Below the pieces are notes generated by a model. The model saw only the letters and a list, made by a program, of their open reading frames with translations, made no database searches and was not told where the DNA came from. Below, in pieces: positions 11,580-24,624 of a stretch of DNA of 64,000 nt. The position numbers and the translations under genes were made by a program. Source of the stretch: Sciurus carolinensis (Eukaryota; Chordata; Mammalia; Rodentia; Sciuridae). The stretch lies in NCBI RefSeq assembly GCF_902686445.1, contig NC_062218.1, positions 14,607,015 through 14,671,014 on the forward strand, read 5' to 3'. The stretch's first letter is position 1. Each line of letters opens with the position of its first letter.

Positions 11580-12140
11580 AAAACAAATGATATTACCATA
11601 GCAATTCCACTCACAGGCTTATAAAAAAGAAGAATTGAAAGCAGATCCTCCAAGAATGATTTGGGCACCCCATTCGCAGCAGCACCCGTCATGACAGCCA
11701 AGAGGAGGAAACAGCCCAGACACCCATCACGAGCTCAGTGGAGACGCAGGATGTGGCGCGTCCAAACAACGGAATATTAGTCCTCCAGAAAAAGGGAAAA
11801 GCGCAGAGACAATGTGAGTGAGACTTGAAAATATTACACCACATTAAGGAAGCCAAAGTCACAGCAGGAGTGGTGATTGCTAAGGATGGGAGAGGGAGGA
11901 GCAGGGAGGACTGCTGAACGGAGAGGGTTTCCATCCAGGGAGAGGAAAACAGTTCGGAACGACAGAGACTTTGGTTGCACAGCACAGTGAGTACTAAATG
12001 TCTCTGGATTGCATAGTGATTCATTTCTAGCATGCACCTGGCCCTCGGTTCAATCCCCAAGACTGCAAAAATAAACAGAAATAAGATGACTAATTTTACA
12101 TTAATTGTTACATTTAATTTAATTTAGTATTAGGGTGTAC
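11580..12140 (+). mobile_element. L1M 3' end, interrupted by an ID SINE
   Basis: ATTCCACTCACAGGCTTAT, GACAGCCAAGAGGAGGAAAC, CAACGGAATATTAGTCCTCC and ATTACACCACATTAAGGAAG follow the ancient L1 3' order. The match resumes after the ID at 12000-12081 with GATGACTAATTTTACATTAA. Confidence 0.65.
12000..12081 (+). mobile_element. Old ID SINE inside L1M
   Basis: Degenerate body with TCTAGCATGCACCTGGCCCT and a B box GGTTCAATCCCC, followed by an A-rich tail. The A box is eroded. Confidence 0.65.
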
Positions 12141-12158
12141 ACTTACCATTAATAAATC

Positions 12159-12370
12159 TTTTTTTTTTTTTTTTGGTACCAGGGATTGAACTGAGCGGCA
12201 CTCGACTACTCAGCCACATCCCCAGCCCTATTTTGTATTTTATCTAGAGACAGGGTCTCACTGAGTTGCTCAGCATCTCACTTCTGCTAAGGCTGGCTTT
12301 GAACTCATGATCCTCCTGCCTTAGCCTCCTGAGCTGCTGGGATTATAGGCATGTGCCATTGCGCCCAGCC
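12159..12370 (-). mobile_element. MEN-type SINE, antisense
   Basis: Poly-T, GGTACCAGGGATTGAACTGA, AGCCACATCCCCAGCCCTAT, then reversed B1 with GAGCTGCTGGGATTATAGGC. Imperfect flanking repeats ccattaataaatc and ccattaatgaacc suggest the target-site duplication. Confidence 0.9.
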
Positions 12371-12483
12371 ATTAATGAACCTTTCTTTAAAAAAGATACA
12401 CATTTACCTTAGATATTCTGCACCTCTTGTGCCTAACATATTTGTATGAGTATTGTAAAATGCTGAACCAAATCCTCCCGTTT

Positions 12484-12682
12484 TCTTTGGTACTGGGGAT
12501 CTAACCCACCAGGGGTGCTTTACCACTGAGCCACATCCCCAGCCTCTCTTTTATTTTTTATTTTGAGACAGGGTCTAAGTTGCTTAGGGCTTCACTAAGT
12601 TGCTGAGGCTGGCTTTGAACTTGGGATCCTCCAGCCTCCAGAGCTCCTAGAATTACAGGCATGTGCCACCATGCTCTTTGCC
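12484..12682 (-). mobile_element. MEN-type SINE, antisense
   Basis: GGTACTGGGGATCTAACCCA, GAGCCACATCCCCAGCCTC, GAGACAGGGTCTAAGTTGC, then AGAATTACAGGCATGTGCCA. Lies 110 bp from the previous copy in the same orientation. Confidence 0.9.
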
Positions 12683-13494
12683 TGAGCCCTTTTTTCTTAA
12701 TGCACTGATTTACCCATAAAACAATCAATAATTCTAGTCATTAACATAAGCTTTCTTTGAGAGAATGCTCATTTCCGCTAGAATCCCACAGCCATGTTAC
12801 CCCTTCATGGTTGGGGAGCCTCACCAACCAGCGTCCTTTAGGTTATCGCTCCTTCTGACAGTGTGGGTGACATGGTTTTCTGTAGGGCAGGACGTGCAAT
12901 GGCAGTAAGCTTGTCATTTAGTACAGGTGAAGAAACAATTCCCAAGATGATCTTACGGCTGTTTCTGTTTTGCAGTAATACACTGCCCCTTGCCCAGGAA
13001 GAGAGTTCAACGTCTCAGGCTGGAAATGTGGCAGCTGTGCCAATTAGACCCACACAGCCTGCAAGTCAAGGTCCTGCCTGCCTTTCCCACCCAGTCCAGT
13101 GCTTCCGGAGGCCAAAGGAAGCTGGGTATTCTCGGCAGCAGCCGTTCCGTGTGAAGGCAGCCCACAACATCCGCAGAGAAGTGGCCCACCTCTCGGATCC
13201 TCTTAGAGCATCATCACACTTTCCCCTGCTGACCCGGTCACTGCCACGCAGCACTAGTGCCACCAACTGCAGCTGGCCTGTGACTCAGAAAAACCATTTG
13301 ACACATCTGAAGGCTGTTCTACGGAGCCACCATGTTTCAGGAGGGAAGGAACCACTCGTGCCAGGGGACAGAACACTTCCACCAGGGGCCTCCAATGGCT
13401 CGCCTGGGGGTGGGGCTCATGAAAGCCCAAGGGAGAGCAGTGCAGGAAAAGGACCAAGGGGAGCGAGGCCAGAGGGAGGGGCGAAGTGCTGGGG

Positions 13495-13604
13495 AGTGAC
13501 ACTGGTCAGCTACACGGTTACACTGTACGCTTGAATGAATACGTAACAACAAATCCCATCACCATGTATGATTATCATGCACCGATAAAAAATGGGTTAG
13601 AAAA
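13495..13604 (+). mobile_element. Possible squirrel L1 3' end
   Basis: The stretch ACAACAAATCCCATCACCAT to CATGCACCGATAAAAAATGG resembles the end of L1 copies common in squirrels. The extent upstream is not clear. Confidence 0.3.
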
Positions 13605-14352
13605 AGCACCTGCTGTGGGGGTGAAGGACAAAACCCAACGGGGTCAGTGTAGTCACAGCAAGACGCGGTTCATGGTCAGTGGCCACCATGGCTCTGTTGG
13701 AGGTGTGTGCTTTCTAAAACCACACTGAGCTCCAACACCGAGCTCATGAGAAGGTGAAGATGCGCTGCTCAGCAGTCAGCTGAGTTACGGTGAAGAAAGC
13801 GTGGTGCTTGCTTATCACGCGCCAGCATGAAGTGAAAAGCTCCAGGCTGATCTTGCTGGCTGACTTTAACCACTTTATGGAAAAAAGCCTCAATTTTGCC
13901 CACTGTGATGGAAAACTTCGGAGGGGTACAGCATGCACCCTCGTGTCCTTAAACCCAGGTTCGTGTGGTTGATTAAACATTGTTTTGAGGACTTTTCCTC
14001 ACTCAGACTCTCAGTCCACTGCAAGTGAGGTTATCTTCTAATCTCCTCTGAAATCTTCACTGGGCTTCCACCTGCTTTGTGGCTCAGCCTGCTCCTTCTC
14101 AACCCTGCAGGTTGAGAGTGTCTCCAAATCCCCTGCGGAATAAAAGGGAGAAGGCTTCTCCTCCTCAGGCAGGCCCTGTCAAAAGGATGGCTAAAGGTGA
14201 AATCTTCACAGACAAAAGACAAGCTAACTTCAAAACTTAACGGAAGATACCTACCCAACCTGTGGTTTAACTTTTCATTTAGATACCAGATAATACATCC
14301 AATGAAAAGAAAAATTCCAAGATGATCTGCATTTTGACACATTCCCTGCTAG

Positions 14353-14450
14353 GACTGGGGATGTAGCTCAATGGTGGAGCCCTTGCCTGGTGTGAAAGAG
14401 GCGCTGGGTTCCATCCCCAGCATCGCAAACAAACAGAAAAATAAAAAACC
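14353..14450 (+). mobile_element. ID SINE
   Basis: GACTGGGGATGTAGCTCAAT (A box), GGGTTCCATCCCCAGCATCG (B box region), A-rich tail. Confidence 0.9.
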
Positions 14451-15514
14451 AACTTTTCATCTTTCAAAGTAAGTTATACCTAAAAAAGTTTCAGTACTTT
14501 AGAAGCTGCCTGCTCTCAAGTACTGACAGTCCTTCATGCCCCATGATCTGCTTGTATAGCTTTAATCCAGATCACGAACTGAATTCTCCCACCCTAAAAA
14601 TGTTTGGGACACTTCTCCACGTAAGTATGAAATAACAGCTGCACCTGATTTTTAAAGACCAAGCACTTACGGTAAATGGCAACATCCCAACATGACCCTC
14701 TCTGCAACTGTAGGTGCCACTGTGTGGTCCTCTCTATTCTGTGGTTGTGAATCCAACATTCATATTGTGAGTAAAGGGAAAGATACCTGACAAAAGTACC
14801 TAAACTGGCAGTTTAGGCCATATTTAATACTCTAAACAAGGAAAGAGAAGAAAATATCCTAGGCAGGATTGGGGCGTTAATGAGAACAGTTTCAGTTTTG
14901 CAGGGTAAAGAGTCCCAGGATGCTGCACAATGATGTGAATGCACGTAAGCACTCCTGAAGTGCACGCAGAACAATCTGGAAGACAGTAAATTTTATGTAA
15001 TGATTATTTTGCTACAATCAAAACTTTTCTTCTCTTAAAAGAGGAAAAACAAACCTAACTGCAAAGTTAGATTTGCAAAGAAGCACAGGCTTCTTTGCAA
15101 ACATTATGGTCCCTAATCTTAATCTAATCTTAATGAAGTATCAGAGTATGTGCCTTCAAATTTTAAACCAAAGTGAGAAGCAACATGCTATAGTGACAAA
15201 TCACACACCTCAGCAAGGGAGAGGACAAAAGACATTTAGATTTTCAGGGGGGAAGTAGCTTCACCAGAGCTCAAATAATTAATAAAAGCATTTTGTCATG
15301 GATGACTGTAAATTTAACGAGTGGACTCCCACATACGAACAGAGACATCAGAGTTTGAGACAAACTTCAATGATCTAACCTCTCCTCCTTAAATTTAAAA
15401 AAAAAGTAAGGAAAACATAAAATGTGTATCTGGCTGGTTATGGAGAGAAAATTTGATTTTTTATTTTCCTTTCAAAGATTATAGGAAACCTTGTCTCATT
15501 AACAATTAAGTGCT

Positions 15515-15604
15515 GGGCTGGAGGTTCAGCTCAGTGGTGGAGTGTTTGCCTGGTATTCACAGGACCCTGGGTTTGCCCTGCCCCCCCCCCCAAAAAAAAA
15601 AACA
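15515..15604 (+). mobile_element. ID SINE with C-run and A-run tail
   Basis: GGGCTGGAGGTTCAGCTCAG, GGAGTGTTTGCCTGGTATTC, then a C run and an A run. The B box is disrupted. Confidence 0.8.
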
Positions 15605-16243
15605 AAGCCTCCCTTTCAGTGCCCCATCTAGTACCAAGGGTAAACAAGGCTCTTGCACATAAATGCGTCAGTTTTACTATTTTACTATGTCACTGACAAC
15701 ATTATGTCATTGCTCCAAAGGTCTGAGGATCTAGAAATTCCTTCCTTGTCACAGATTTAAATGACAATTAAGATACATGTTTCCCAAACAGCTTGAACTG
15801 ACATGTCATAATCCCCTGGCCAAGAGGGCTGCCCACTATCCAGCCCTCAGCTGCTCTGACACAATCCTGGTGTGAGCAGGCAGAGGCTCCTGCTCTTCTG
15901 GCAGGAACAAGGGGGCAGTAAGATTCTGTAGTCTCGGGGAAGATGAGTGACAGCGAGGACGGGGACACTGATTTTGACAGAGTGCCACCTTGTGGATGTA
16001 TAGCGACTGCCTTCAGTCATGCACAGCATGCTGCCCAGTCCCAGGGTCTCCATGTCCTGGACACTCCACTTCTAATTATGTCTAGGATCCATCCTCCCTC
16101 CTGCCATCTATGATACCTGCCCTGTTCAGGGCCTCACCTTTGACTCAATTTCTACAAAGTCTCCATTCTCCATGATTCCCAGTCTTGCTCCCTCAGTCCA
16201 ACCTCCAAAAAGACGGATAATAACAGCACAGGTACTAATGCAT

Positions 16244-16440
16244 CAGTCATGCACTACACAATGATGTTTTGGTCAAAGGATGGGCTGCATACAACAGTGG
16301 CCCCATACAACTATAATTCACAGTGATATCACAGCCAACTTGGTTTATGTGAGCACACTCTACTATGTTAATATGACCACAAAATTGCCTAAGGGTGCAT
16401 TTCCCAGAATGCTATCCCAGCTGTTAAATGACACATGACT
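16244..16440 (-). mobile_element. Short DNA transposon (MITE) with degenerate inverted ends
   Basis: Begins CAGTCATGCACTACACAATG, continues GATGTTTTGGTCAAAGGATG, and ends TGTTAAATGACACATGACT. The two ends are roughly inverted repeats. It resembles a common mammalian nonautonomous DNA element with long inverted ends. The family name is uncertain. Confidence 0.5.
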
Positions 16441-17377
16441 ATATTCTTGTAACAAGTTATCTAAGGGGGCAGGGGCTTCAGTCCATCAAAGGTTCTTTAC
16501 TATTGAGCCTTCACTGTCTGCCCATGTACGTGCCACAGGGCACTTCGATATCTGCTAAGACAGAGGTGTAACATGAAATGGCAGTCACGGCAAGAGTTCA
16601 CAAAGGTCTTTTCAAAGAAAGACAAATTACAGTACTTGAAACCTCAGAGGTTCGTTGGCAAAAGTAAGTATGGCCAAGGACACCACCGCCCCCACCCCTG
16701 TCTTAAACATACCACCTCATCTGATTGTCTCACTAAAACAAAGGCTGTGTGTTTCAGAGGAAAGTCCAACATGCAACATAAATAAAAATGGCAGCTGGAG
16801 CAAGAACAGCCTTGTGCAGAGGATCGAGTAAAGAAAAGAGAATGTCACAGGAAGTCCTGAGAGCTGTGGGGTGGCATTTGTTGCATACTTCTATCTGTTC
16901 ACATTCTATATGGGGTATTATTACTGCTCCAAAAATGGCCATGACGACTTGATGCAGCTTAAGACTATGAACACATGCCACCCCCAAACATGAGGCAGGG
17001 CCAGGTACCAGCTTCCTCATGTTGGATTCCAAATTCCACAAAGAATAAATAGCCTGGTCTCTTTAATGGCTATTCAGAAATAGAAAGTACATCCTATTTT
17101 GAAGCACACAGAAAATTTTCTAGTCAGAAACGTTCCACACACCTCACCAAAAAATACATTTCCTTGCCCATTTTAATAATTTGGAACAGCTGCAGCACAT
17201 ATTGCTTAAAAATGTTGGAAGAAACTGTTTCTTCAGCCCAAAATGTACCAGGCATAAGACCTTATATCTAACCCCCACTAAAAAAAAGAAAAAAAAAGTA
17301 GAATTTGACTGCATTATGTGTCTATGTATCAAAACTCATGCTATATATCTCAAATATATACAACCCCACCCCCCACC

Positions 17378-17595
17378 TTTTTTTTTTTTTTTTTTTGGTA
17401 CCAGGGTTTGAACCCAGGGGTACTTAACCACTGAGATAACATCCCCATTCCTCTTATTTTTTTTATTTTGAGGCACAGTCTTGCCAGGTTGCTTAGGGCC
17501 TCTCTAAATTGCTGAGGCTGGCTTTGAACCTGCAATCCTCCTGCCTCAGCCTGCCAAGTCGCTGGGATTACAGGAGTGTGCCACCATGCCCTGAA
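17378..17595 (-). mobile_element. MEN-type SINE, antisense
   Basis: Poly-T (17378-17396), GGTACCAGGGTTTGAACCCA, reversed B1 with GTCGCTGGGATTACAGGAGT and ending CACCATGCCCTGA. Confidence 0.92.
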
Positions 17596-19279
17596 TATAC
17601 CATATTTTTAAAAATCAAGTAAAAGTAAGGAAATCTGTAATGACCCAGGGGACTCGGATGCAGTCTGCTTGTAGATATGAAGGGGTCCATACTATTGGTG
17701 GGACATCACAGTTCCAACTAGGACCTGCTCATCTGGACACATGCTCAGTCCTGAAGCGGCCTTCTCTGGTCCTAAACCCCTCTGGGCCTAAGATTCTGAT
17801 CAGTAACAACAAGGCATCCTGGGTTACCCCACTCGATTATTATTTGGAAGTGCTACATAAATCAGAGGTATCTATTATTGTTATTGCTAATGAAAATAAA
17901 ATCACAACTGCTTTTCATCATTGGTCCTGCAACGCTGGGTGTAAATCAAGTAGGTTGAAATGCACTGGGGTAATTGATTATTTAAAGCTGTGTCATGCAG
18001 ACTCCTAAAGGGAGAATTGTTAAGAAGGGGAATCATTATCCAGATTTACTCCCCACCTATCATTCCCCTCTTTCCTTCTCCATCCCAGCTCAGTATGGCA
18101 ATGACTTACTCTCTAAATCTTTACCTTGAGTGCAACTTCAGTTTAAGTTACAAATCTGTGTGCTGAGTGGTCTACCGGAGGTCCTCCCTTGGACACCCCA
18201 GGATGGCTCAAACTCAACATGGACAAGGCTCTCCAAACACCACACAGTCACATCCTGCTGCACCAGCATCTATCCAAATGGGTAGACCAGTAATCCTAGG
18301 GAAATTCAGCCTCCGTGCCCACCAAAGCCCGCTGAACACTTGGATTCTACTTCAACCCCGACTCCCCTGATTGACACATCGTCATTCCCATCTGGTTTAC
18401 TGGTCACCTCACCTCCCAGATCTGCTGCCTCCTGCACTCAATCGCCAACCTCTCACCAGAGAGGGTTTTCAAAAATGCACGTCTGAAGTTGTCCTCTGAG
18501 ATTTTCATGAGTCCATTGGGCCTCGCTAACTTGCACACAGAGCCCATCCTTGCCTGCTTGTGGCCATCCTGCCAGCCAGTGGCATGGGGTCTTTTCTCCA
18601 CAGTCTTAAATAAATCTAGACCAATGCATCATGCTGTTTTGATCACATGCCAATCTGCTGCCAGGACAGCCACCCTCCTCCTTGGCAAATTCCCTATATG
18701 TGCTGCAAATTCACGCAACTAATGCCTCGTCTGGGAGTCATTTCCTGACCCCCTTTCTCACTCTGATGCTCAATCTCTGTGCTCCCAGTAATTTTTATTA
18801 CACTCCTAGTCATCCTGAGCTGCTGTCAACAGCTTGGTGTCTGACCTCACCGATCAATTAAGTGCCTTATATTTAGGCAATTTTTCAGCAATTATCGTGA
18901 ACAAAAAATAGTTCTGCAGCCTTGGAGCCCAGTACAGAGCATGGCATCTGAGCAGGGCTGAATCAGTGTAGACATTGGGGGGCACATGGTCTGACCACCA
19001 ATCCACCTAAGAAGCTCATGTTTTAATTCTGTTCTAGTGCTCAGTGCACACTGCCCCCTACAATACAAAATTATTTGTCTTGGTCCAAATACACAATGAA
19101 AAACATTTTCAAGGAATTCTTAAAAATGTTAAGTATGCAAGTGTCTTGAAAAGAAGTCAAGATTACAATAGATATCTCCTGAAGTTCAGCTCTTAGAAGT
19201 TCTGGCACTTCCACTTCATTTGATGAATTTCTTTTCTTTTTAAAGACTAACTAGGATTTATTTAGTTAGCTTTTGTTTG

Positions 19280-19371
19280 TTTTGTTTTGTTTTTTGGGTG
19301 GTGGGAACTAAATCCAGGGCTTCCCCTGGGCCAGGCAAGGGCTCCGCCATTGAGGTACAACCCTAGCCCTC
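19280..19371 (-). mobile_element. ID SINE, antisense
   Basis: TTTTG-rich tail, then AAATCCAGGGCTTCCCCTGG and CCATTGAGGTACAACCCTAG. Diverged. Confidence 0.8.
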
Positions 19372-20907
19372 AAGTGAATTCTGGCTCAAATCCTCTCCTT
19401 GTTAAAAGGAATCCGAACCAAAGGACAGGCGGAGGGGTGGGGTGTGGGGGGGAGACAGACAAAAACAGTTTCTAATTGCCAGTATCATGTGCTGATGTGG
19501 AAGTGGCCACTAAAGAGCATAAATGTTTGGTAAAGTTTGAAAATATATATAGTCAAACAGATGGCTGTAATTATCTTTTGGCAACGTAAGTCTTGATTTC
19601 ATGTGAAAAAAGAAAAAAAAGCCCCAAACCAAGAACCCCCTGGCAAACTGCACCATATTCAGCTGTTCTTGGTACGTGTCACACATCAAGACTGTGCGGA
19701 CCATCTGACCGGGGACCATCCTGAGTCTACGAAGGGCACGCTGCTGCCGGGTACCACCTTGGAAAGGGATGGAAACAAACCCAATAGCCAACTTTGGGAA
19801 GACTCAACTCGAGGAAATGAAACACAGGTTTTGCTCTGCATTGTCCCCCAAAGAGAAAACTGCCCACTGCAGAGCGCGGCTGGTCTGCACACTGCAAACA
19901 GCTGCGATCTCCCTGCAGGTGAATAAAATCAGGGGTCTTTAACTGGCTGGTGCCTCCTAGCACGTTTCGCTTCACAGAAGCAGGCTTGAAAGTTAATTCA
20001 GGAACAACATCAAACACACTTACAGATTCAGGCTGGAATGCCACATAACCAGAGAGGAATATTTTTGAGACACCTAAAAATACATTAGCTGTGAGCCATC
20101 TTTTGTTCTTACGAAAGCATGTCTCTTGAGACAGCCTCACTTCTTCCAATGGGCTCCTTTGATTCTGATCCCTGTGCCGTTTGTTCAGCAGGACCCACAA
20201 ACTACCCGAAGGGCGGGGCAGAACACGGGCGGGCTTCCTCTGGAGCCTCCTCCGCTCCACAATTGCAGGCGGGCTCCAGGTTCCCCGCGGCTCCCCTGAT
20301 GTGGTTTTCAGCCATTCCTGAGTGGTTGGGAGAGGCGTCTCCTCCGTGCGATCGCCCTGTAATGGAGGGAATGTGCTTCTCCTCCATTTGGCAGAAGACA
20401 CAACTGCCTCACCCTGGAGCTGGCAGTCCCTGCACTCTGGACACAGGGCTTAGAAACCTCGCCTGCTCGTGTCAACGCTGTTGAGATGCTGGGCACACAA
20501 TTTGGGAAGATCCAGGCTCCAGAGAATACAGTAGGAGAGGCATCCAAAACCCAGCCGCCCTCCTGCTCCTCCCAAGGAGCTGCCAGACCTGTCAGCACCG
20601 TGTCTCCACTCCGGCCTCCACGAGGCTGGGTCAGCACGGTGAGCCTCCGTCCTGCCTCCGTCCCTCCCCAGGCCTCTCAGGGCTGCTCTCTCTCACTTCT
20701 GCTGCTCCGCTGGCCTAACGCCCTCATTTCTTCACTGGCTCCTCCAACCAACCCACTCTTTCTATTGGCATCTCCTATCGCTTCCCTATCCACTCTTCTC
20801 AAATTTTTCTCAGGGAAATTCTCCCTTCAAAAACCTTTATCAAAAATGCTACGGTCGCCATACCATCGATCCCACACTTTCCAGATTAATTTCATGGTGG
20901 GAGGGTC

Positions 20908-21100
20908 CCAGCCTGCGCTACTGACAACCTGCGCCAGATCCCTCCTTAGGGGACTGTGCTGTGCACTGAGGATGCTGAGCAGCATCCCTGCCTCTAGTCA
21001 CTAGATATCATTAGTTTTCCCTGACCCATCTGTGACAACCGAAAACGTTTTCCAACATAGCCAAATGTCCTCCAGGGGTAGGATCTTCCAGGCTGAGAAT
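20908..21100 (-). mobile_element. MER20-like hAT-Charlie element
   Basis: GGATGCTGAGCAGCATCCCT, TCACTAGATATCATTAG, CTGTGACAACCGAAAACG and GCCAAATGTCCTCCAGGGGT follow the family consensus in order. Family name is from memory. Confidence 0.65.
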
Positions 21101-22775
21101 AAATGCATCATGGTTTTCTAACCCTGCCTGACTATCCCATCTAATTTCTCAACATTCCCCAGCAAACACCTGAATCCAAGGCAAGCGCAACCTCGGATTT
21201 AGTGAGGTCTACACACCAGAATATCAACTCTCCATCTTCCCGTAGAGGGTCCCACCAGCCTTTTGATCTGATCAACATGTCTACTTCCTTTATAAAGACC
21301 ACCCTCTCCACAGAGCCTGTTGCAGCAAGTTCGGGCTTTCTGACCCATCCATAGATTCTCTCTTCCCATCTCTTACTCTTTGTACCACAAACGCTCACCC
21401 AACCCTTCTCTTCTGGAGTCTTAGGAACTTAACAGTATAGGTACTTGTCCTCACCATCAGGTAGTAGGAAGAAAAAGGAAAGCGGTGTTCTCATCAGAAC
21501 CTCTCCCGGGACGGGTCACTTCCCCCTTCCACGGCAAGAAGTGCACAGCCAGAAGGTTTAGGGTGGAAGCCATGGTGGCTGGGAGCCTGGTGCTGGGCAG
21601 AGGCCTCCACTAGAGGATGGAGAGCAGGAGCCTCAGATGGTAAGGACCTGGAGGTCCAGGAAGCGAGTGGGCACTAGGGCTTACATGGCAGGGGCCACAC
21701 AGCACCGGCAGGAGACTGGGGTTGCCCAGCCCCAGCAGCAAGGCTCCAGCCAGGCGGAGCACACTGCCAACGAAGACTGCAGCCCGGGCAGGCGCATACC
21801 CATAGCAACAGCGAGGAGCCCAGGTAAGGGTTGGGGGTCCCACAGACCAGGTCAAAACCAGGAGTACGTCACCCTCCCGGATGTTTCACTTAACAAAAGA
21901 CTTTCTTCAATGGTTCGAGACCATGCACTGGGCACTGGCCATGGTCTTGTCTCTGTGTTAAACTCCAGGCTTTGAGGTTAGGCCAACGTATACCTCTGCC
22001 AAGCCCCACCGAAGGCAGGGCCAAGCTAAGGCGGGAGCTTTCTAAATACTTACTTACTCATATGAGAGGAATACGCTGGATAGGAAGAGAAGTTTCCAAG
22101 GGGTTCACCTATTTTAAAACAACCTGGCCAGATAGGGGGGACTGGAAAACAACAAATTAAAAAAAAGCAGATATTCTGGAAGATTAAATTATTCGTGTAG
22201 CACTGAAGAGACTGGTGAAGAAAAGGAAGGCTCAACTCTGATCTGCTTGGCCTAAAGGCCTTATCTTTTCATCAGTTTTCACACCACGCCAGTGAAGATG
22301 CAGAAATCTAGGGGGAAAAGAAATATTTCACTAAGTTCTGATGAAGTCCTTCGACAAAAAGCCTGGTCCCCAAGGAGAAAAGCTGAAGACCTTCCTAGCA
22401 GAGAAGGACCTCTCTACCTGAAGGATTCCACTCACCAGCAACCTGGGTGGCCTGGCAGCTCAGAGCAGAAAGCCAAAGAAAGATGCGAGATCCACATCCG
22501 AGTTGGCAGGGGTGGTGAGCACAGGGCCACCAGAGGAAACCCTTCTCATAATGGGGGCAAAACTTCAGCTCCTCCCCAGAGACCTTCACAGTCATCCCTA
22601 GGGTCCAGTCAGGTATGGAAATGGGACTTACAGGTGTGAATAAGCATGAAGATGTGCTTATAAACCCTGAGATGGGGAGACTACCCAGATGGTGTGACCA
22701 AGAGTCCCCAGCCGGGAACCCTTTTTGGCTGTGGGGGTGCGGGGAGACAGAGGCAGAGAGCAGGAGAGATTTCTT

Positions 22776-22858
22776 GTGTGTGTGGTGCTGGGGATTGAAC
22801 CCAGGGCCTTGTGCTTGTGAAGCAAACACTCTACCAACTGAGCTACATCCCCAGCCCT
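22776..22858 (-). mobile_element. ID SINE, antisense, TTGGTAGAGT subfamily
   Basis: Reverse complement has TAGCTCAGTTGGTAGAGTG and GGGTTCAATCCCCAGCACCA, so both Pol III boxes look intact. It has little tail and is close to the tRNA-Ala ancestor. Confidence 0.92.
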
Positions 22859-22924
22859 GGAGGAGAGATATGAAGCTACAAGAAGGACTCAAATCCCAAA
22901 TCAGGGAACCACGAAATGTGACTG

Positions 22925-23147
22925 GCTTCTAGATGCTGGGAACAGCACTCTGGTGACAATCGGCAAAGAAACAAGGACCTCTGCCCACAACCAGAGGAGC
23001 AGGAAGTGATCCTCCCCTAGGACCTCCTGAGTGGGTGTAGAACCCCCATCAGGCTTCTGACCTACACAACTGCAAGGAAATAAACTGGTTATTTTAAGTT
23101 GGTACATTTATGGCCGTGTGTTACATCAGCAACAGAAAACGAATACA
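22925..23147 (+). mobile_element. MLT1-type (ERVL-MaLR) LTR, 3' part
   Basis: CTTCTGACCTACACAACTGC, AAATAAACTGGTTATTTTAA and GTTACATCAGCAACAGAAAA give the typical 3' end of MLT1 LTRs. The 5' boundary is uncertain. Confidence 0.6.
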
Positions 23148-24464
23148 ATACCTCTGGTGAACGTCAAGTCATTTCTCCCCCTACAATCTTTTAAAGATAT
23201 AGATAGGTAGCTCTCAGAGCCAAAATTCAAGGTAGAAAAATGGCAGTTTTTCTGACAGTAGTGGTCTTACTTCCATTTGAGTAGTCTGGCAGATACTGCA
23301 TCCCTCAGTGGTAATAGCAGAATCATGGGGGCTGCTCTATGGATAATAATACAATTATCCACATCTCAAAAGGGAGACGCATACACACACACACATATAA
23401 ATATAAAATAAACTGAATTAAACTGCAAATTGGATGCATAAAAATCCTGTGGTTTTCCCTTGAAACAGGACCACGATCCTATTCAAAGGATTGGTTGGCC
23501 AATTTAGCAATGAAACTTAACAACATTATTATGAAAAGGGAAAAAGAAGAAAAACTTGGAAAGGCTCTGCCTTTGTACCTCTTAGGTAGGTTTTCCCTTC
23601 TAATTGACTTATATTTTCTTGCCTATTGGAAAAGAATAATAAGAACTTCCTTTTCTGTAAAGACAAAAGGGTACGAGTTTAAAAATGCTTATAAGAGATA
23701 TACTACAAACGAAAAAACTCAAAATCTAGCTTCACATCTTGGTATCCACTAGAACAGGCTCTTTGTAATACGTGTGGCATTTATTTTACAAACGTTTATT
23801 GCACAACTACCAGGCGCCTGGCAGTGTCCTTGGCCCAAGGAAGGCAAAGGAAGTCCTTAAGAAACTTGGCAAGTAGTTACCTGACAGCGTGGAGGATTTA
23901 ATAATGAAAATAGCCGCACAGCGCAGCAATAACAGAACCCTGAGTAGTGGGTGTTCTACGGGTAGTTAATTCACTGGTCACATGTAAGGAGATTTTAGAG
24001 AGGGAAACAAAAGAATAAATGCACGTTCTGCCAACACATGCAAAATGCAGAATATATGGCCACTTTTACATAAACATGGATAAACATTACCTTTTCTGAA
24101 GAACATATGGAAACCATTTTAATCTAGAGACTTAGGGTAAGCAAGCTCAGCAAGTCAGAGGACTACAACACAATTTACCGGGCTGCTTGAAAACATTTGG
24201 CAAACATTAGGTAAATCTGGCAAAACTAACACTTTCATAATGTAAAAAAAGGCAAATAAACATACTTTTTTTTTTTTTAGCTGAGGAAAATGAAGCATTA
24301 AACCCACAAATTCCTGGTTCTTCCTCTGTCCCAACCCTTCCTCCCCAGTCTAAGGGAGACAGACATACTGGAGAGTCCTGAGTAGCCAGCAGCCTGGGGT
24401 TTCAGTTAACACCTACTAGCCATTTCAAAGGCTAATACTATTATTAATCAGAATCCCCAAACTA

Positions 24465-24624
24465 GGGCTGGGTTGTGGCCCAGTGGCAGAGCACTTGCCT
24501 AGCATGTGTGAGGCACTGGGTTCGATCCTCAGCACCACAAATGAATGAATGAATGAATGAATGAATGAATGAGTAAATAAATAAAGGTCCACTGCCAACT
24601 AAAAAATATTAAAAAAAAAAAAAA
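24465..24624 (+). mobile_element. Full-length ID SINE with exact 14-bp target-site duplication
   Basis: GGGCTGGGTTGTGGCCCAGT, GGTTCGATCCTCAGCACCAC, an (AATG)n stretch (24540-24572), then AAAGGTCCACTGCCAACTAA and poly-A. The flanking repeat gaatccccaaacta is exact at 24451-24464 and 24625-24638. Confidence 0.97.
24540..24572. repeat. (AATG)n microsatellite in the SINE tail
   Basis: About eight AATG units arising within the ID tail. Confidence 0.9.

Noticed and set aside
20486..21004. 172-codon plus-strand open frame
   Set aside because: Runs into the MER20-like element and has low-complexity Ser/Pro/Leu composition; no family similarity.
22395..22892. 165-codon minus-strand open frame
   Set aside because: It reads through the antisense ID SINE (22776-22858), giving the typical SINE-derived peptide; the rest has no recognisable domain.
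24540..24572. CRISPR-like short repeat
   Set aside because: A simple (AATG)n run in a SINE tail without spacers; the host is a mammal.
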